Below, piece after piece: positions 19,421 through 27,816 of a stretch of DNA of 64,000 bases (positions are counted from its first letter, which is position 1; every line of letters starts with the position of its first letter). The position numbers were made by a program, and so were the translations under genes. The stretch covers positions 1,178,001-1,242,000 of the forward strand of contig NZ_CP166097.1 in the NCBI RefSeq assembly GCF_041228105.1, in the 5' to 3' direction. The stretch is from Pectobacterium aroidearum. GTDB taxonomy: Bacteria > Pseudomonadota > Gammaproteobacteria > Enterobacterales > Enterobacteriaceae. The notes below the pieces were generated by a model, which had not been told where the DNA came from, did no database searches, and worked only from the letters and a program-made list of their open reading frames with translations.

Positions 19421-20588
19421 GGTTTTTCACTGCGTCACGAGTGGAGCCCGGCGGGGCTGTTGCAGCGTCAGGAGCTGGAAGGGGCGGACGGCCGGGTGAA
19501 TGACGTGCTGGAGCGTCGCTACCAGTACGATGTGCTGGACCGTCTGACGGGCATCAGCGACAGCCACTGGGGTGAGCAGGCATTCCGACTGAACGGGGCA
19601 GGTCAGGTGACGGCGGAGCGCCGTGATGAGGGGCGGCGGCGTCAGGCGCGGCTGTTTGGCTACGACAGCGAACAGAACCTGTGCGAGGTGTCACAGATAG
19701 CGCCGGGTCTGGGTGAGACGCTGAAGGTGCAGGATGCGGTGGTACAGTCATCGGCGCGGTATGATGCTGCCGGACGGGGTACGCTGGCGGTATCGCTACG
19801 ATGCGTTTGGGCGCAGAATCAACAAGGTGCGCGAGGGCCAGGTGCCGTCGGCGCAGGGCGACAGCACGCAACCGCACTACATTGTGACGGACCTGACAGG
19901 AACCGCAAGAGAGCTGTGCAGCGAGGAAGGGGAAGTCCGCTGGCGCGGGGAACAGGGACTGTGGGGCGCACACCGGGAAGAGCGGCGACCTATCCCGCTG
20001 CGACGCTATCTGGGGGATGCGGCGAATGAAGAGGTGTACTGCGAGCTGCGCTATCAGGGGCAGTTGTATGACGCAGAAACGGGGCTTTACTACAACCGGC
20101 ATCGTTACTATGATGCGGAGAGCGGACAGTATCTGTCGCCGGACCCGATAGGGTTGGCGGGAGGGATGAGGCCGCAGGGCTATGTTTCCAATCCCTTAGA
20201 GTTCTGTGATCCGCTGGGGTTGGCTGCATCTACTTGTCCTAGTGCTTCTGGGAAATTACCTAGACTCAGAGGGAAAAGTGTTGCGCACATAGAAAAAATA
20301 TTAAAGAAAAACGGATTTGTGAGAACTAACCCAAATAATGCTGTGAATCAAAAGTGGAAGCATGCTGATGGTTCTGAAGTTCAGATACACGCTTATGGAG
20401 ATCAGCAACTAAAACCATGGAAAACAGCGAATAATGGACATGTACATAAATACTCACCTATTGGTGGCAAGCTTGATGATCGAGGTTTTCCTAGTACTAG
20501 CATGGGTAAAGAGACCCACATAGGTATTAAAAACCCGGCGAATTTACCAACGGTTAGAGGCAGACCGCACGGTTCAGGCATTCAATAA
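19421..20588 (+). pseudogene. Displaced rhs 3' cassette (orphan toxin tip 2), internally deleted
   Basis: It begins abruptly inside the rhs core (19421 matches 17364) with no start codon. Relative to the full rhs it lacks 149 bases near 19770, which shifts the frame, and 144 bases near 19856 (48 codons, in frame). The 3' frame is intact from about 19770 to 20588: the core end [14 protein letters not shown], and then a new tip of about 120 residues ([46 protein letters not shown]). The tip resembles small RNase-type polymorphic toxins, but no family is assigned. The toxin is not expected to be made unless recombined onto the full gene. Confidence 0.8.
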
Positions 20589-20606
20589 TTAAAGGCTTGG
20601 CTTATC

Positions 20607-20909
20607 ATGAGTTTAGAGTTATTTTCAGATTTAAAACATCAAATATCTAAAGAAATATTAGATGAAATATTATTGGAGTTGCAAGATAAGTATCAAAGAG
20701 TTTATGCGTCAGAATCTGGAAACTATGGCTTTGTTAAATATGGTGAGGAATATAATGCTAAAGAACCACCACTTTTTGATATTTTTATTTTAAAGAATAA
20801 AGTCATTTTATCGGTATATGGTGATTTAAATGATCAAAGAACTATAACAGAACAAATTAGTAATGCTTTTTTGGGGAAGAATATCTCTGTTGATTTTTTA
20901 GAGGAGTAG
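20607..20909 (+). CDS. Orphan immunity protein 2
   Basis: A 100-residue acidic, probably cytoplasmic protein starting 19 bases after toxin tip 2. Two amphipathic helices (residues about 5-30) precede a beta-rich half (YGFVKYGEEYNAKEPPLFDI). The frame is intact although the neighbouring toxin is broken, suggesting selection to keep protection against sibling strains. No family was recognised. Confidence 0.6.
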   Translation: MSLELFSDLKHQISKEILDEILLELQDKYQRVYASESGNYGFVKYGEEYNAKEPPLFDIFILKNKVILSVYGDLNDQRTITEQISNAFLGKNISVDFLEE

Positions 20910-20927
20910 AGTATATAAATTAGAAAA

Positions 20928-20970
20928 AGCCGGAAGCGATCTCACGATCCTTCCGGCTATTTTATTTTTA
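20928..20970 (+). terminator. Rhs-cassette terminator, copy 2
   Basis: AGCCGGAAGCGATC (20928-20941) pairs with GATCCTTCCGGCT (20946-20958) with one bulged base and a TCAC loop, followed by a T-rich tail. It ends the orphan immunity gene transcript. Confidence 0.8.
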
Positions 20971-20983
20971 GTAGTTGGTGTTA

Positions 20984-21327
20984 TTACGCCAGCATAGTCC
21001 CCAGCTCTGCCCAAATGGTTATCCTTCCGGGCAGTACCTCAATCATTAACGGTTGGCCGAGTAACCAGCTCAGTGTGAGCCAGTCCCCTGCCAGCGTCAG
21101 TTCGCCGTTGTTACTTACCCAATCCGCACTCTCCGTCTCGCTGCCGTTTAGTTCGGCCAGCAGCGCCGCAATATCCGTATCCTCATCCAGTCGGGTCAGT
21201 ATTAAGCCATTGCATAGAGGTTAATACGAAGCAGCGTCTCGGCGGCAAATCCCGCCTGTTGCAGTGCGTGGCCTGTCAGCGTGAGTTCCGGCTGGTCACC
21301 GCGCTGGAATGCGTAATGAATACTCAT
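20984..21327 (-). pseudogene. SymE-like gene, frameshifted
   Basis: On the minus strand, ATG at 21327 opens MSIHYAFQRGDQPELTLTGH and runs to a stop near 21205. The next frame continues LILTRLDEDTDIAALLAELN and ends with a SymE/AbrB-like half (LTLAGDWLTLSWLLGQPLMI, then EVLPGRITIW) to TAA at 20984. A one-base shift around 21200-21215 therefore breaks an otherwise complete protein of about 114 residues. Its ATG overlaps the stop of the adjacent SymE fragment (ATGA), so the two were an operon. Confidence 0.65.
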
Positions 21328-21569
21328 CGTGCGCCCTCCATGTTCAGCCCGCCGGGAAAATGGTTCAGCCAGCTTGTGACGGCATACTCATCAAATGGCG
21401 CAATGCTCAGGGCGTGCAGGTTGCCCCACAGTTCATGGATATCCTGCGTGGTGATAACAATGCAGCCGGGCATAATGCGCAGCTTAAGCGGTTATCCGGT
21501 GGTAAATCCGGCGTCTTTTAGCCACTGCCCGGCAATGTTAATCGCAGGGTATTCGACCCACTTGATAAT
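21324..21569 (-). pseudogene. SymE-like toxin gene remnant with internal stop
   Basis: The minus-strand translation reads [20 protein letters not shown], then G and a TAA stop, then in the same frame PLKLRIMPGCIVITTQDIHE, and on to ELWGNLHALS and a TGA at 21324. This is the SymE fold core (NIAGQWL, IMPGCIVIT), interrupted by one nonsense codon and cut at its 5' end by the junction with rhs sequence at 21570. Confidence 0.75.
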
Positions 21570-24137
21570 GAATGGCGCTATCAGCGTAATACGGCAGGGC
21601 AGGCTGTCGAGGTTAACGACCCGGAAGGGCGCGAGTGGCTGTACCGTTATGGTGAAACAGGGCAACTGTCGACGGTGATAGGGCCGGACGGCGTGTTGCA
21701 GCGTTATCACTATAATCGTCGTGGCCTGCTGAGCAGCCTTGAGCGGGATAATGCACCACCGGTCATGTTCCGGTATGACGACCTTGACCGCCTGACGGAG
21801 CGGCATATCGGGCATGAGGCGGGCGTGCAGGTGCGGCGCTGGGAGTATGACGGCGTGCGCGAGTCACCGTCGAAAGTGGTGTACGAAGACGGCAGCGAGA
21901 CGCGGTTTGGTTACGATGTGGAAGGTAACCTGACGGCGGTGACGGATGCGCTGGGTCAGCGCTATCAGTTCCGCTACGGGGCGTTCGATAACCTGCTGGA
22001 AGCGACCGACCCGCTGGGAGCGACGGTGCGCTACCACTATAATGCGGAAGCCGAGTTCGCCGGGGTGACGAACAGTCAGGGACGAGACTGGACGTACGGT
22101 TTTGACAGCAGTGGACGACTAAGCGAGGAACGGCATTACGACGGTCGGGTATACCGGTATCAGTACGATGTAGCCGACCGTCTGGTGCAGCGCACCGCGC
22201 CGGATGGCAGTGCGCTGCATTACAAGCATGATGCGGCAGGACGAATAACGCATATCACGGCGCGGAAAGCGGACGGGGAAACGGACGGCATCACCGAGCT
22301 GGCGTATGACGTGGCTGGTCGGTTGACCAAAGCCGCCAGCCCGGATGCGGTGGTGGAATACGCCTATAACCGTGCGGGGCAGGTGACGTCGGAAACGGTG
22401 AACGGCGAAGCGGTACAGAGCGGTTATGACGCGGGTGGTCAGCGTGCCATTGTCGACGGTATTCTGGCGCCGCTGCAACTTGCCTGGCAGTCGGGACGGC
22501 TGTCATCGCTGGGTATCGGCTCCCACCAGCCGTTGCAGTTCAGCCACACGGCAGCAGGGGAAGAGCAGCGACGCACTAACGGCAGCGGTTTTTCACTGCG
22601 TCACGAGTGGAGCCCGACGGGGCTGCTGCAGCGTCAGGCGCTGGAAGGGGCGGACGGCCGGGTGAATGACGTGCTGGAGCGACGTTATCAGTACGATGTG
22701 CTGGACCGTCTGACGGGCATCAGCGACAGCCACTGGGGCGAGCAGGCATTTCGGCTGAACGGGGCCGGTCAGGTGACGGCGGAGCGCCGTGATGAGGGAC
22801 GGCGGCGTCAGGCGCGGCTGTTTGGTTACGACAGCGAACAGAACCTGTGCGAGGTGTCGCAGATAGCGCCGGGTCTGGGTGAGTCGCTGAAGGTGCAGGA
22901 TGCGGTGGTGCAGGCGTCGGCGCGGTACGATGCGGCGGGACGGGTCATCGAGCGGGGTCATACGCAGTACCGGTATGATGACTGCGGGCGTCTGGCGGTG
23001 AAGCGTGAAACACGGCCGGGGTTCAGGCCGAAGGAAACGTATTTCGACTGGGACGTGCAGGACCGGCTGGTGCGGGTAAGCCTGCCGGACGGGGCACGCT
23101 GGCGGTATCGCTACGATGCGTTTGGGCGCAGAATCAACAAGGTGCGCGAGGGCCAGGTGTCGTCGGCGCAGGCGGTAGCGCGGGTGGCGTACCGGTGGGA
23201 TGGTGACCAGCTGATTGGTCAGCAGCAGTACCGGGCAGACGGTTCAGCGGCGCGGGAAGTGCAGTGGGTGTACGAGCCGGGAAGCTTCCGGCCACTGGCA
23301 CAGGTGGAGGCGCAGGGCGACAGCACGCAACTGCACTACATCGTGACGGACCTGACAGGAACCGCAAGAGAGCTGTGCAGCGAGGAAGGGGACGTTCGCT
23401 GGCGCGGGGAACAGGGACTGTGGGCCGCACATCGGGAAGAGCGACGACCTATCCCGCTGCGGCGCTATCTGGGGGATGCGGCGAACGAAGAGGTGTACTG
23501 CGAGCTGCGCTATCAGGGGCAGTTGTATGACGCAGAAACGGGGCTTTACTACAACCGGCATCGTTACTATGATGCGGAGAGCGGGCAGTATCTGTCGCCG
23601 GACCCGATAGGGTTACTTGGCGGCCGCAGACCACAAGGTTATGTGCATAACCCGTTGGAATGGGTGGATCCTCTAGGTTTAGCCGCTTGCCCCGATTTAT
23701 ATGATTGGTATAAATACAATCGTTCTAAAGGCATGAATGCATCTGAGGCTCATGCGGCAATTAAGAACGCATCACCTCAGGAAATATTTGATTATTCATT
23801 ACATAGACAAGGTTTGTCAGGGCAAGATTATCCGATCAATTTTAAAGAGAAATTCTCAGCGGGGAATTATAAATACGAAGTAAGAGCGCATGATATAAAC
23901 CCTAATGCTCCTTTAGGAAGTAATTCGGCTAATGGACCTATTTTTAGGGTAGGGAGAAATCAAATGGGTGTAAATCCATCAACGAATCAAGGATATGGAT
24001 GGGAATATGGATCATCTGATGGTGCGTGGCACCATACTTCTATTTTGAAAACAAATCAGAATTTCCCTAACCCAAATTATGATCCTATTGCGGCAAATAG
24101 CACACATATTCCTTTACCTAATGGAGTAATTCCATGA
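21570..24137 (+). pseudogene. Displaced rhs 3' cassette (orphan toxin tip 3)
   Basis: A 5'-truncated rhs copy whose match to the full gene starts at 21570 (equivalent to 16347) and stays collinear at a constant 5223-base offset to the core end. The frame is open from 21570 through 24137 but has no proper start. An internal GTG at 21675 could start an 820-residue product, though without ribosome site or delivery domain. The tip after DPLGL (about 150 residues) begins [20 protein letters not shown] and contains [20 protein letters not shown] and DGAWHHTSI. It loosely resembles polymorphic toxin type 30 (tentative). It is probably a silent tip that can be recombined onto the full rhs. Confidence 0.8.
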
Positions 24138-24517
24138 GAGAACAAGATTTAGTATCCGCTATAAAAGAGCATGATTGGAAACAAAGTTGGTTGGATTTCT
24201 CTGTTTTTTTATATGATCGAGAACGTCTAATTATTGTTGGGAGTGATGATTTATCATATTATCATACGTTGGAAATAATCATTGAGTCACCATCATTTTT
24301 TCAGGGGATATTGGACTGGCCATGTGATGTGAATGATGATTTTATTAAAATATCTAAAAGCCATTTAGGAGATGAATTCATTATTGAGTTCTATTCTGAT
24401 GATGACTTTACGTTTAAGGTAATAGGGAAATATATATCCATTAACTTTGATACTGTTTTCTATTATAAGAGAGAAGACTTAAAAATAGGTGAACGCTTAG
24501 CATATTTTATTAAATAA
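24134..24517 (+). CDS. Orphan immunity protein 3
   Basis: A 127-residue acidic protein whose ATG overlaps the stop of toxin tip 3 (ATGA). It is rich in Asp, Ile and aromatics ([37 protein letters not shown]), with no signal peptide. Position and coupling indicate cytoplasmic immunity to tip 3. Family unknown. Confidence 0.65.
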   Translation: MREQDLVSAIKEHDWKQSWLDFSVFLYDRERLIIVGSDDLSYYHTLEIIIESPSFFQGILDWPCDVNDDFIKISKSHLGDEFIIEFYSDDDFTFKVIGKYISINFDTVFYYKREDLKIGERLAYFIK

Positions 24518-24525
24518 TAAAAAAT

Positions 24526-24566
24526 CCGGGAGCGATCGCAAAGATCCTTCCGGCTTTTATTTTTAG
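24526..24566 (+). terminator. Rhs-cassette terminator, copy 3
   Basis: CCGGGAGCGATC pairs with GATCCTTCCGG around GCAAA, with T-rich sequence after. Same family as the hairpins at 19261 and 20928. Confidence 0.7.
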
Positions 24567-24580
24567 CTGTTAGCCAGTCG

Positions 24581-24712
24581 CTACAGATTAATCTGCGTCT
24601 CAATAATAATCCTGCCCCGCTCCACCGTCACGGTCATTGGCATCCCGGTGATAAAGCCACACTCTTCCAGCCAGCGGCCTTTGAGGTTGATCGCTGAGGG
24701 CGGGTTGGATTT
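24581..24712 (-). pseudogene. SymE-like toxin gene remnant (C-terminal part)
   Basis: The minus strand encodes NLKGRWLEECGFITGMPMTV, continuing TVERGRIIIETQINL and a TAG at 24581-24583. This is an uninterrupted SymE C-terminal domain lacking its start. It is cut at about 24712, where decayed rhs-like sequence begins. Confidence 0.75.
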
Positions 24713-24749
24713 ACCATTTTACTCGTCTCATTTTGATATTCGCCCTGCG

Positions 24750-24815
24750 GGAGTTACTGTAGCGTCAGGCACTGGAAAGGCCGAGTGCTGGGGGAAATAA
24801 CGCGCTGGATCATCT
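24750..24815 (+). pseudogene. Decayed rhs core relic
   Basis: GTAGCGTCAGGCACTGGAAA and neighbouring bases correspond to the rhs core segment CTGCAGCGTCAGGCGCTGG (17400s) with many changes and broken frame. It sits just after a SymE remnant, the same order as at 19421, so it is probably what is left of a fourth cassette whose immunity gene is at 24880. Confidence 0.5.
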
Positions 24816-24879
24816 AATTTAGTCGTGTAAAATACCAGCAGTAGTTTCATTATTTTAAGTGATGTGAAGGGGGAATAAT

Positions 24880-25170
24880 ATGAAACTCATCGTCCTTGAT
24901 GGTGAAAAACAGAAAACACCACATGATATTTATGATCATCTTTCACAAGAGTTAGCGTTTGGTCCTTATTTTGGAAGAAACGCAGATGCACTATATGATT
25001 TCATAACCCCGATTGATGATGAATGTCGACCATTGATCGTGGAATGGAGGAATAGTTCTGTTTTTAAAAATAGTTATCCAGAAGAGTTTTCAAGGTTGTT
25101 ATCAACCTTCAGAAATATAGCAATATTTTCTGGATTTAACGAGGACGTTTTTAAGTTTAATGTTTCTTGA
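24880..25170 (+). CDS. Barstar-family immunity protein (orphan)
   Basis: A 96-residue protein of barstar length and layout: beta strand MKLIVLDGEK, helix, the conserved FGPYFGRNADALYDFI (barstar YFGxNxDALxD motif), and LIVEWRNSSVF. Barstar-like proteins inhibit barnase-type RNases by blocking the active site. A good ribosome site (AAGGGGGAA) precedes ATG 24880. No barnase-like toxin tip remains here, so it is an orphan immunity gene, probably from a lost cassette. Confidence 0.8.
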   Translation: MKLIVLDGEKQKTPHDIYDHLSQELAFGPYFGRNADALYDFITPIDDECRPLIVEWRNSSVFKNSYPEEFSRLLSTFRNIAIFSGFNEDVFKFNVS

Positions 25171-25513
25171 TGATGGTTGCATGATGAATACAATGCCAGA
25201 AAACACGATTGTTGTAAGCGATATTGCAGGGAGCACTCTGAAACTTAGTGTGCAAGGAGAGGACTTAACAAATAAAATGAAATCTCTTGGTTTTTTACAT
25301 TCTTGTGGTTTTATGACCAAAGTTGTAGAAAGTGAAAGCGATAAACTCTATCTCATCAGAGAATTGGTTAAATTAGATGCGTTATTTTTGTTTGGCTATG
25401 GTTGGTATCCGTCAGAGGTTATGGGATTTTATAAAGAGAAAGGGCTATACACAGGGAAGTATAAAATCATTTCATGGTCAGAGCCAGCTCATTACCAAAT
25501 TGAAGAGAAGTAA
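25160..25513 (+). CDS. Hypothetical protein, possible second orphan immunity protein
   Basis: A protein of up to 117 residues overlapping the barstar-like gene by 11 bases. The start is uncertain: ATG 25160 allows coupling, but 25181 or 25184 are also possible and none has a clear ribosome site. The sequence is a mixed alpha/beta cytoplasmic protein (KSLGFLHSCGFMTKVV, FLFGYGWYPSEVMGFYKEKG). No family was recognised. Its place after an orphan immunity gene suggests a related role (inference). Confidence 0.5.
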   Translation: MFLDDGCMMNTMPENTIVVSDIAGSTLKLSVQGEDLTNKMKSLGFLHSCGFMTKVVESESDKLYLIRELVKLDALFLFGYGWYPSEVMGFYKEKGLYTGKYKIISWSEPAHYQIEEK

Positions 25514-25569
25514 TTAACAACAATTCATAATCAATCCCCCTCACGCTAATCACTCCACTCATAATACCA

Positions 25570-25640
25570 TTACGCCAACGTTCCCTTCGCTTTACCCAGT
25601 CGGCAATACTTCAATCATCAGCGATAGACTCGTTTTCCCG
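25570..25640 (-). pseudogene. Strongly decayed relic of the second SymE-like gene
   Basis: The plus-strand TTACGCCAACG followed about 35 bases later by GGCAATACTTCAATCAT parallels the 3' end of the SymE-like gene at 20984 (TTACGCCAGC; GGCAGTACCTCAATCAT). No frame survives. The rest of 25641-25807 shows nothing recognisable. Confidence 0.4.
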
Positions 25641-25807
25641 TTCTGTGCGGTTCGCCGCCCGTCAGAGTCCATTCTCTATTATCCACTTATCCTATCCGCC
25701 CTGCCGATAGCAGTATCTGCATCGTGGCTTATTCTCTGGTTCTGATACTTAATTATTTTCTCATGATTATTTTATGAACGATTTGAATTATTAGCGTCGT
25801 AAATAAA

Positions 25808-25838
25808 AATACTGAATATGTTATTCAGTATTTTTTTT
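25808..25838 (+). terminator. Rho-independent terminator at the end of the Rhs array
   Basis: A perfect stem (25808-25818 with 25822-25832) with a 3-base loop runs into a T-run ending at 25838. It isolates the Rhs region from the isonitrile operon. Confidence 0.9.
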
Positions 25839-25920
25839 GTGCTCGCGTAAGGGTTTTATTTTATTGTTTGTGTGTCACTGCTATGCAGTTAATTCCCTTC
25901 TTTAAGTTAATGAGGTTATT

Positions 25921-26886
25921 TTGGATATAATAAATAATGAATTAGTTTCATCGCTAATATTAAGTGAGTTAATTCAATATCGACGCAGATTTACCCATTC
26001 GACGAAACCGATTAGTGAAGAAGAGTCTCAGGTGACTCAGGTTCAATTACCCAGAATCCGTGCCTTTATTGAAGAAGGCCGTCGCATTGAACTTATTCTC
26101 CCGGCATTTCCGGTGAAATCTCCCAGCCCTTATAAGGTGTTAGGGAGAAAACCAGATATGGCGGAGCGCTTGTCCCTGACCTTCCTGAATTCGTTATGTC
26201 AGCGTATTCAGCTGTATTATCCGCCCGGTGCACATATCCGTATTTGCTCAGATGGACATGTATTTGGCGATCTGATTGGGACTAGCGACGAAACGATTAA
26301 TCTCTATCAGGATGAGATTGAAAGTTTACTTCATGAACTAGGAGCTGTTCATCTCAGCGTCTTTAACCTTAAGGACGTAGAGAATATGGCGCCGCTTACT
26401 GCTGATTATGATTATCTTCGCCAGCGACTGGTTGAGGATTACGCCGAGTCAGAAGAGGACATTAAAGCGCAGCTCATGCAGAGCGAAGAAGGCTTGCAGC
26501 TTTATCGTTCAATAACCCGCTTTCTCTATGAAGATAGCCTGCGCCCTGACTATACCGGTTCTAACGCGGCGTTACAGAAGGATGCTAAAAAGCGCGCGTG
26601 TGGCGTTATTCAACGCAGTTGGGCGTGGGGCAACCTGCTTGCTGAGCAATTTCCTGACGCGATCCGTTTGTCCATTCACCCTCAGCCTTCGGACAGCCTG
26701 AAGCTGGGTATTCATATGATGCCTACCAAGGACGATTGGTTGACGCCCTGGCATGGGGTTGCCGCCAATGTTAATGGGCAGTTTGTGTTGATGAAGAATG
26801 CTGATGCGCAGCAGTTGGACGGTGAGATTGTGGAAATCCGTGGTACACCCAGCCATTACTTAGTTAAACAGCCTGATATGGCATAA
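25921..26886 (+). CDS. isnA: Isonitrile (isocyanide) synthase, PvcA/IsnA family
   Basis: A 321-residue DIT1/PvcA-family protein. Enzymes of this family convert an aromatic amino acid (tyrosine or tryptophan) to its isonitrile using the C2 of ribulose-5-phosphate. Recognisable stretches are LPAFPVKSPSPYKVLG near residue 60, HIRICSDGHVFGDLIG near 105, and YDYLRQRLVEDYAES near 160. The start is TTG 25921 with GAGG at 25912-25915. The next genes (2OG oxygenase, glycosyltransferase) match the rhabduscin set of Xenorhabdus, which favours tyrosine as substrate (inference). Confidence 0.88.
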   Translation: MDIINNELVSSLILSELIQYRRRFTHSTKPISEEESQVTQVQLPRIRAFIEEGRRIELILPAFPVKSPSPYKVLGRKPDMAERLSLTFLNSLCQRIQLYYPPGAHIRICSDGHVFGDLIGTSDETINLYQDEIESLLHELGAVHLSVFNLKDVENMAPLTADYDYLRQRLVEDYAESEEDIKAQLMQSEEGLQLYRSITRFLYEDSLRPDYTGSNAALQKDAKKRACGVIQRSWAWGNLLAEQFPDAIRLSIHPQPSDSLKLGIHMMPTKDDWLTPWHGVAANVNGQFVLMKNADAQQLDGEIVEIRGTPSHYLVKQPDMA

Positions 26887-26950
26887 GCGTACTTTTCTCG
26901 TCTTGTCGTCCACACGGACATCAAGATTGTCATCTGATAAAGGAATATAC

Positions 26951-27805
26951 ATGATGGAAAATAGCATGAACTGTCACCTTGAACCGCTTTCCCCTTTTGG
27001 TGTATTGCTGACGCCTGTTGAAGAAGGACAGGGCATCGCCACACTGCCAATTGACACTCTGCGTGCGCTCGCCCGAGAGCATCATCTTCTGGTACTGCGT
27101 GGGTTTTCTTCCGGGTTTTCCGATCCTGAAACGTTGACCGAATACGCTGGTCACTGGGGGGAAATCATGATGTGGCCTTTTGGGGCGGTGCTCGACGTGA
27201 AAGAGCATGCGGATACCAAGGATCATATCTTTGATAATAGCTATGTACCGCTGCACTGGGATGGCATGTACAAACCAACCATACCCGAGTTTCAACTGTT
27301 CCACTGCGTTTCTGCGCCGGGGCAGGATCAAGGCGGACGTACCACCTTTGTTGACACCACGCGCTTATTGGCAGAGGCCGACACACAATTAGCCGATAAG
27401 TGGCGCACTGTTTCAATCACTTACCGTATTAAAGCCGTTGTGCATTACGGTGGTGAAGTCACTTCTCCATTGGTCATCCCTCACCCCAACGGCACCGGTG
27501 AGATCATGCGTTATAACGAGCCGCCGACCGAAGGAGAGCGTTTCCTTAACCAGCATGCGCTGGAATACCATAATGTCACGCCGGAAACGCAAAACGCATT
27601 TAGTCAGACGTTGCGGCAGCACCTGTACGATCCCCGTTATTACTATGCGCATAAATGGTTGCAGGGCGATGTTGTCATAGCCGACAACTTCTCGCTGCTG
27701 CATGGTCGCGAAGCCTTTACGGCCCAGTCTGCGCGTCACCTGCAACGGGTTCACATTCAGGGTACTCCGATTTGTGTGAATACCTGTATTGATAACGCAG
27801 CATAA
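26951..27805 (+). CDS. isnB: Fe(II)/2-oxoglutarate oxygenase, PvcB/IsnB family (TauD-like)
   Basis: A 284-residue TauD/TfdA-family oxygenase. The iron-binding HxD is in VPLHWDGMYKP, the distal histidine in FSLLHGREAFT, and the 2-oxoglutarate arginine in RHLQRVH. PvcB/IsnB enzymes oxidatively decarboxylate the amino-acid isonitrile to a vinyl isonitrile. The ATG pair 26951/26954 is chosen over a longer frame because AAGGA at 26940-26944 precedes it. It follows isnA by 64 bases and almost certainly acts on its product. Confidence 0.88.
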   Translation: MMENSMNCHLEPLSPFGVLLTPVEEGQGIATLPIDTLRALAREHHLLVLRGFSSGFSDPETLTEYAGHWGEIMMWPFGAVLDVKEHADTKDHIFDNSYVPLHWDGMYKPTIPEFQLFHCVSAPGQDQGGRTTFVDTTRLLAEADTQLADKWRTVSITYRIKAVVHYGGEVTSPLVIPHPNGTGEIMRYNEPPTEGERFLNQHALEYHNVTPETQNAFSQTLRQHLYDPRYYYAHKWLQGDVVIADNFSLLHGREAFTAQSARHLQRVHIQGTPICVNTCIDNAA

Positions 27806-27816
27806 GGGCGAGCATC

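Noticed and set aside
21675..24137. Orphan cassette 3 as an independent 820-residue Rhs gene
   Set aside because: The frame runs upstream without a proper start to the homology break at 21570 inside the core. The GTG at 21675 corresponds to an internal Val of the full protein and has no ribosome site.
18834..25570. Insertion sequence or transposase as the cause of the rhs rearrangements
   Set aside because: No transposase frame, terminal inverted repeats or target duplications were seen. Junctions lie in rhs core, hairpin and symE homology and are better explained by recombination.
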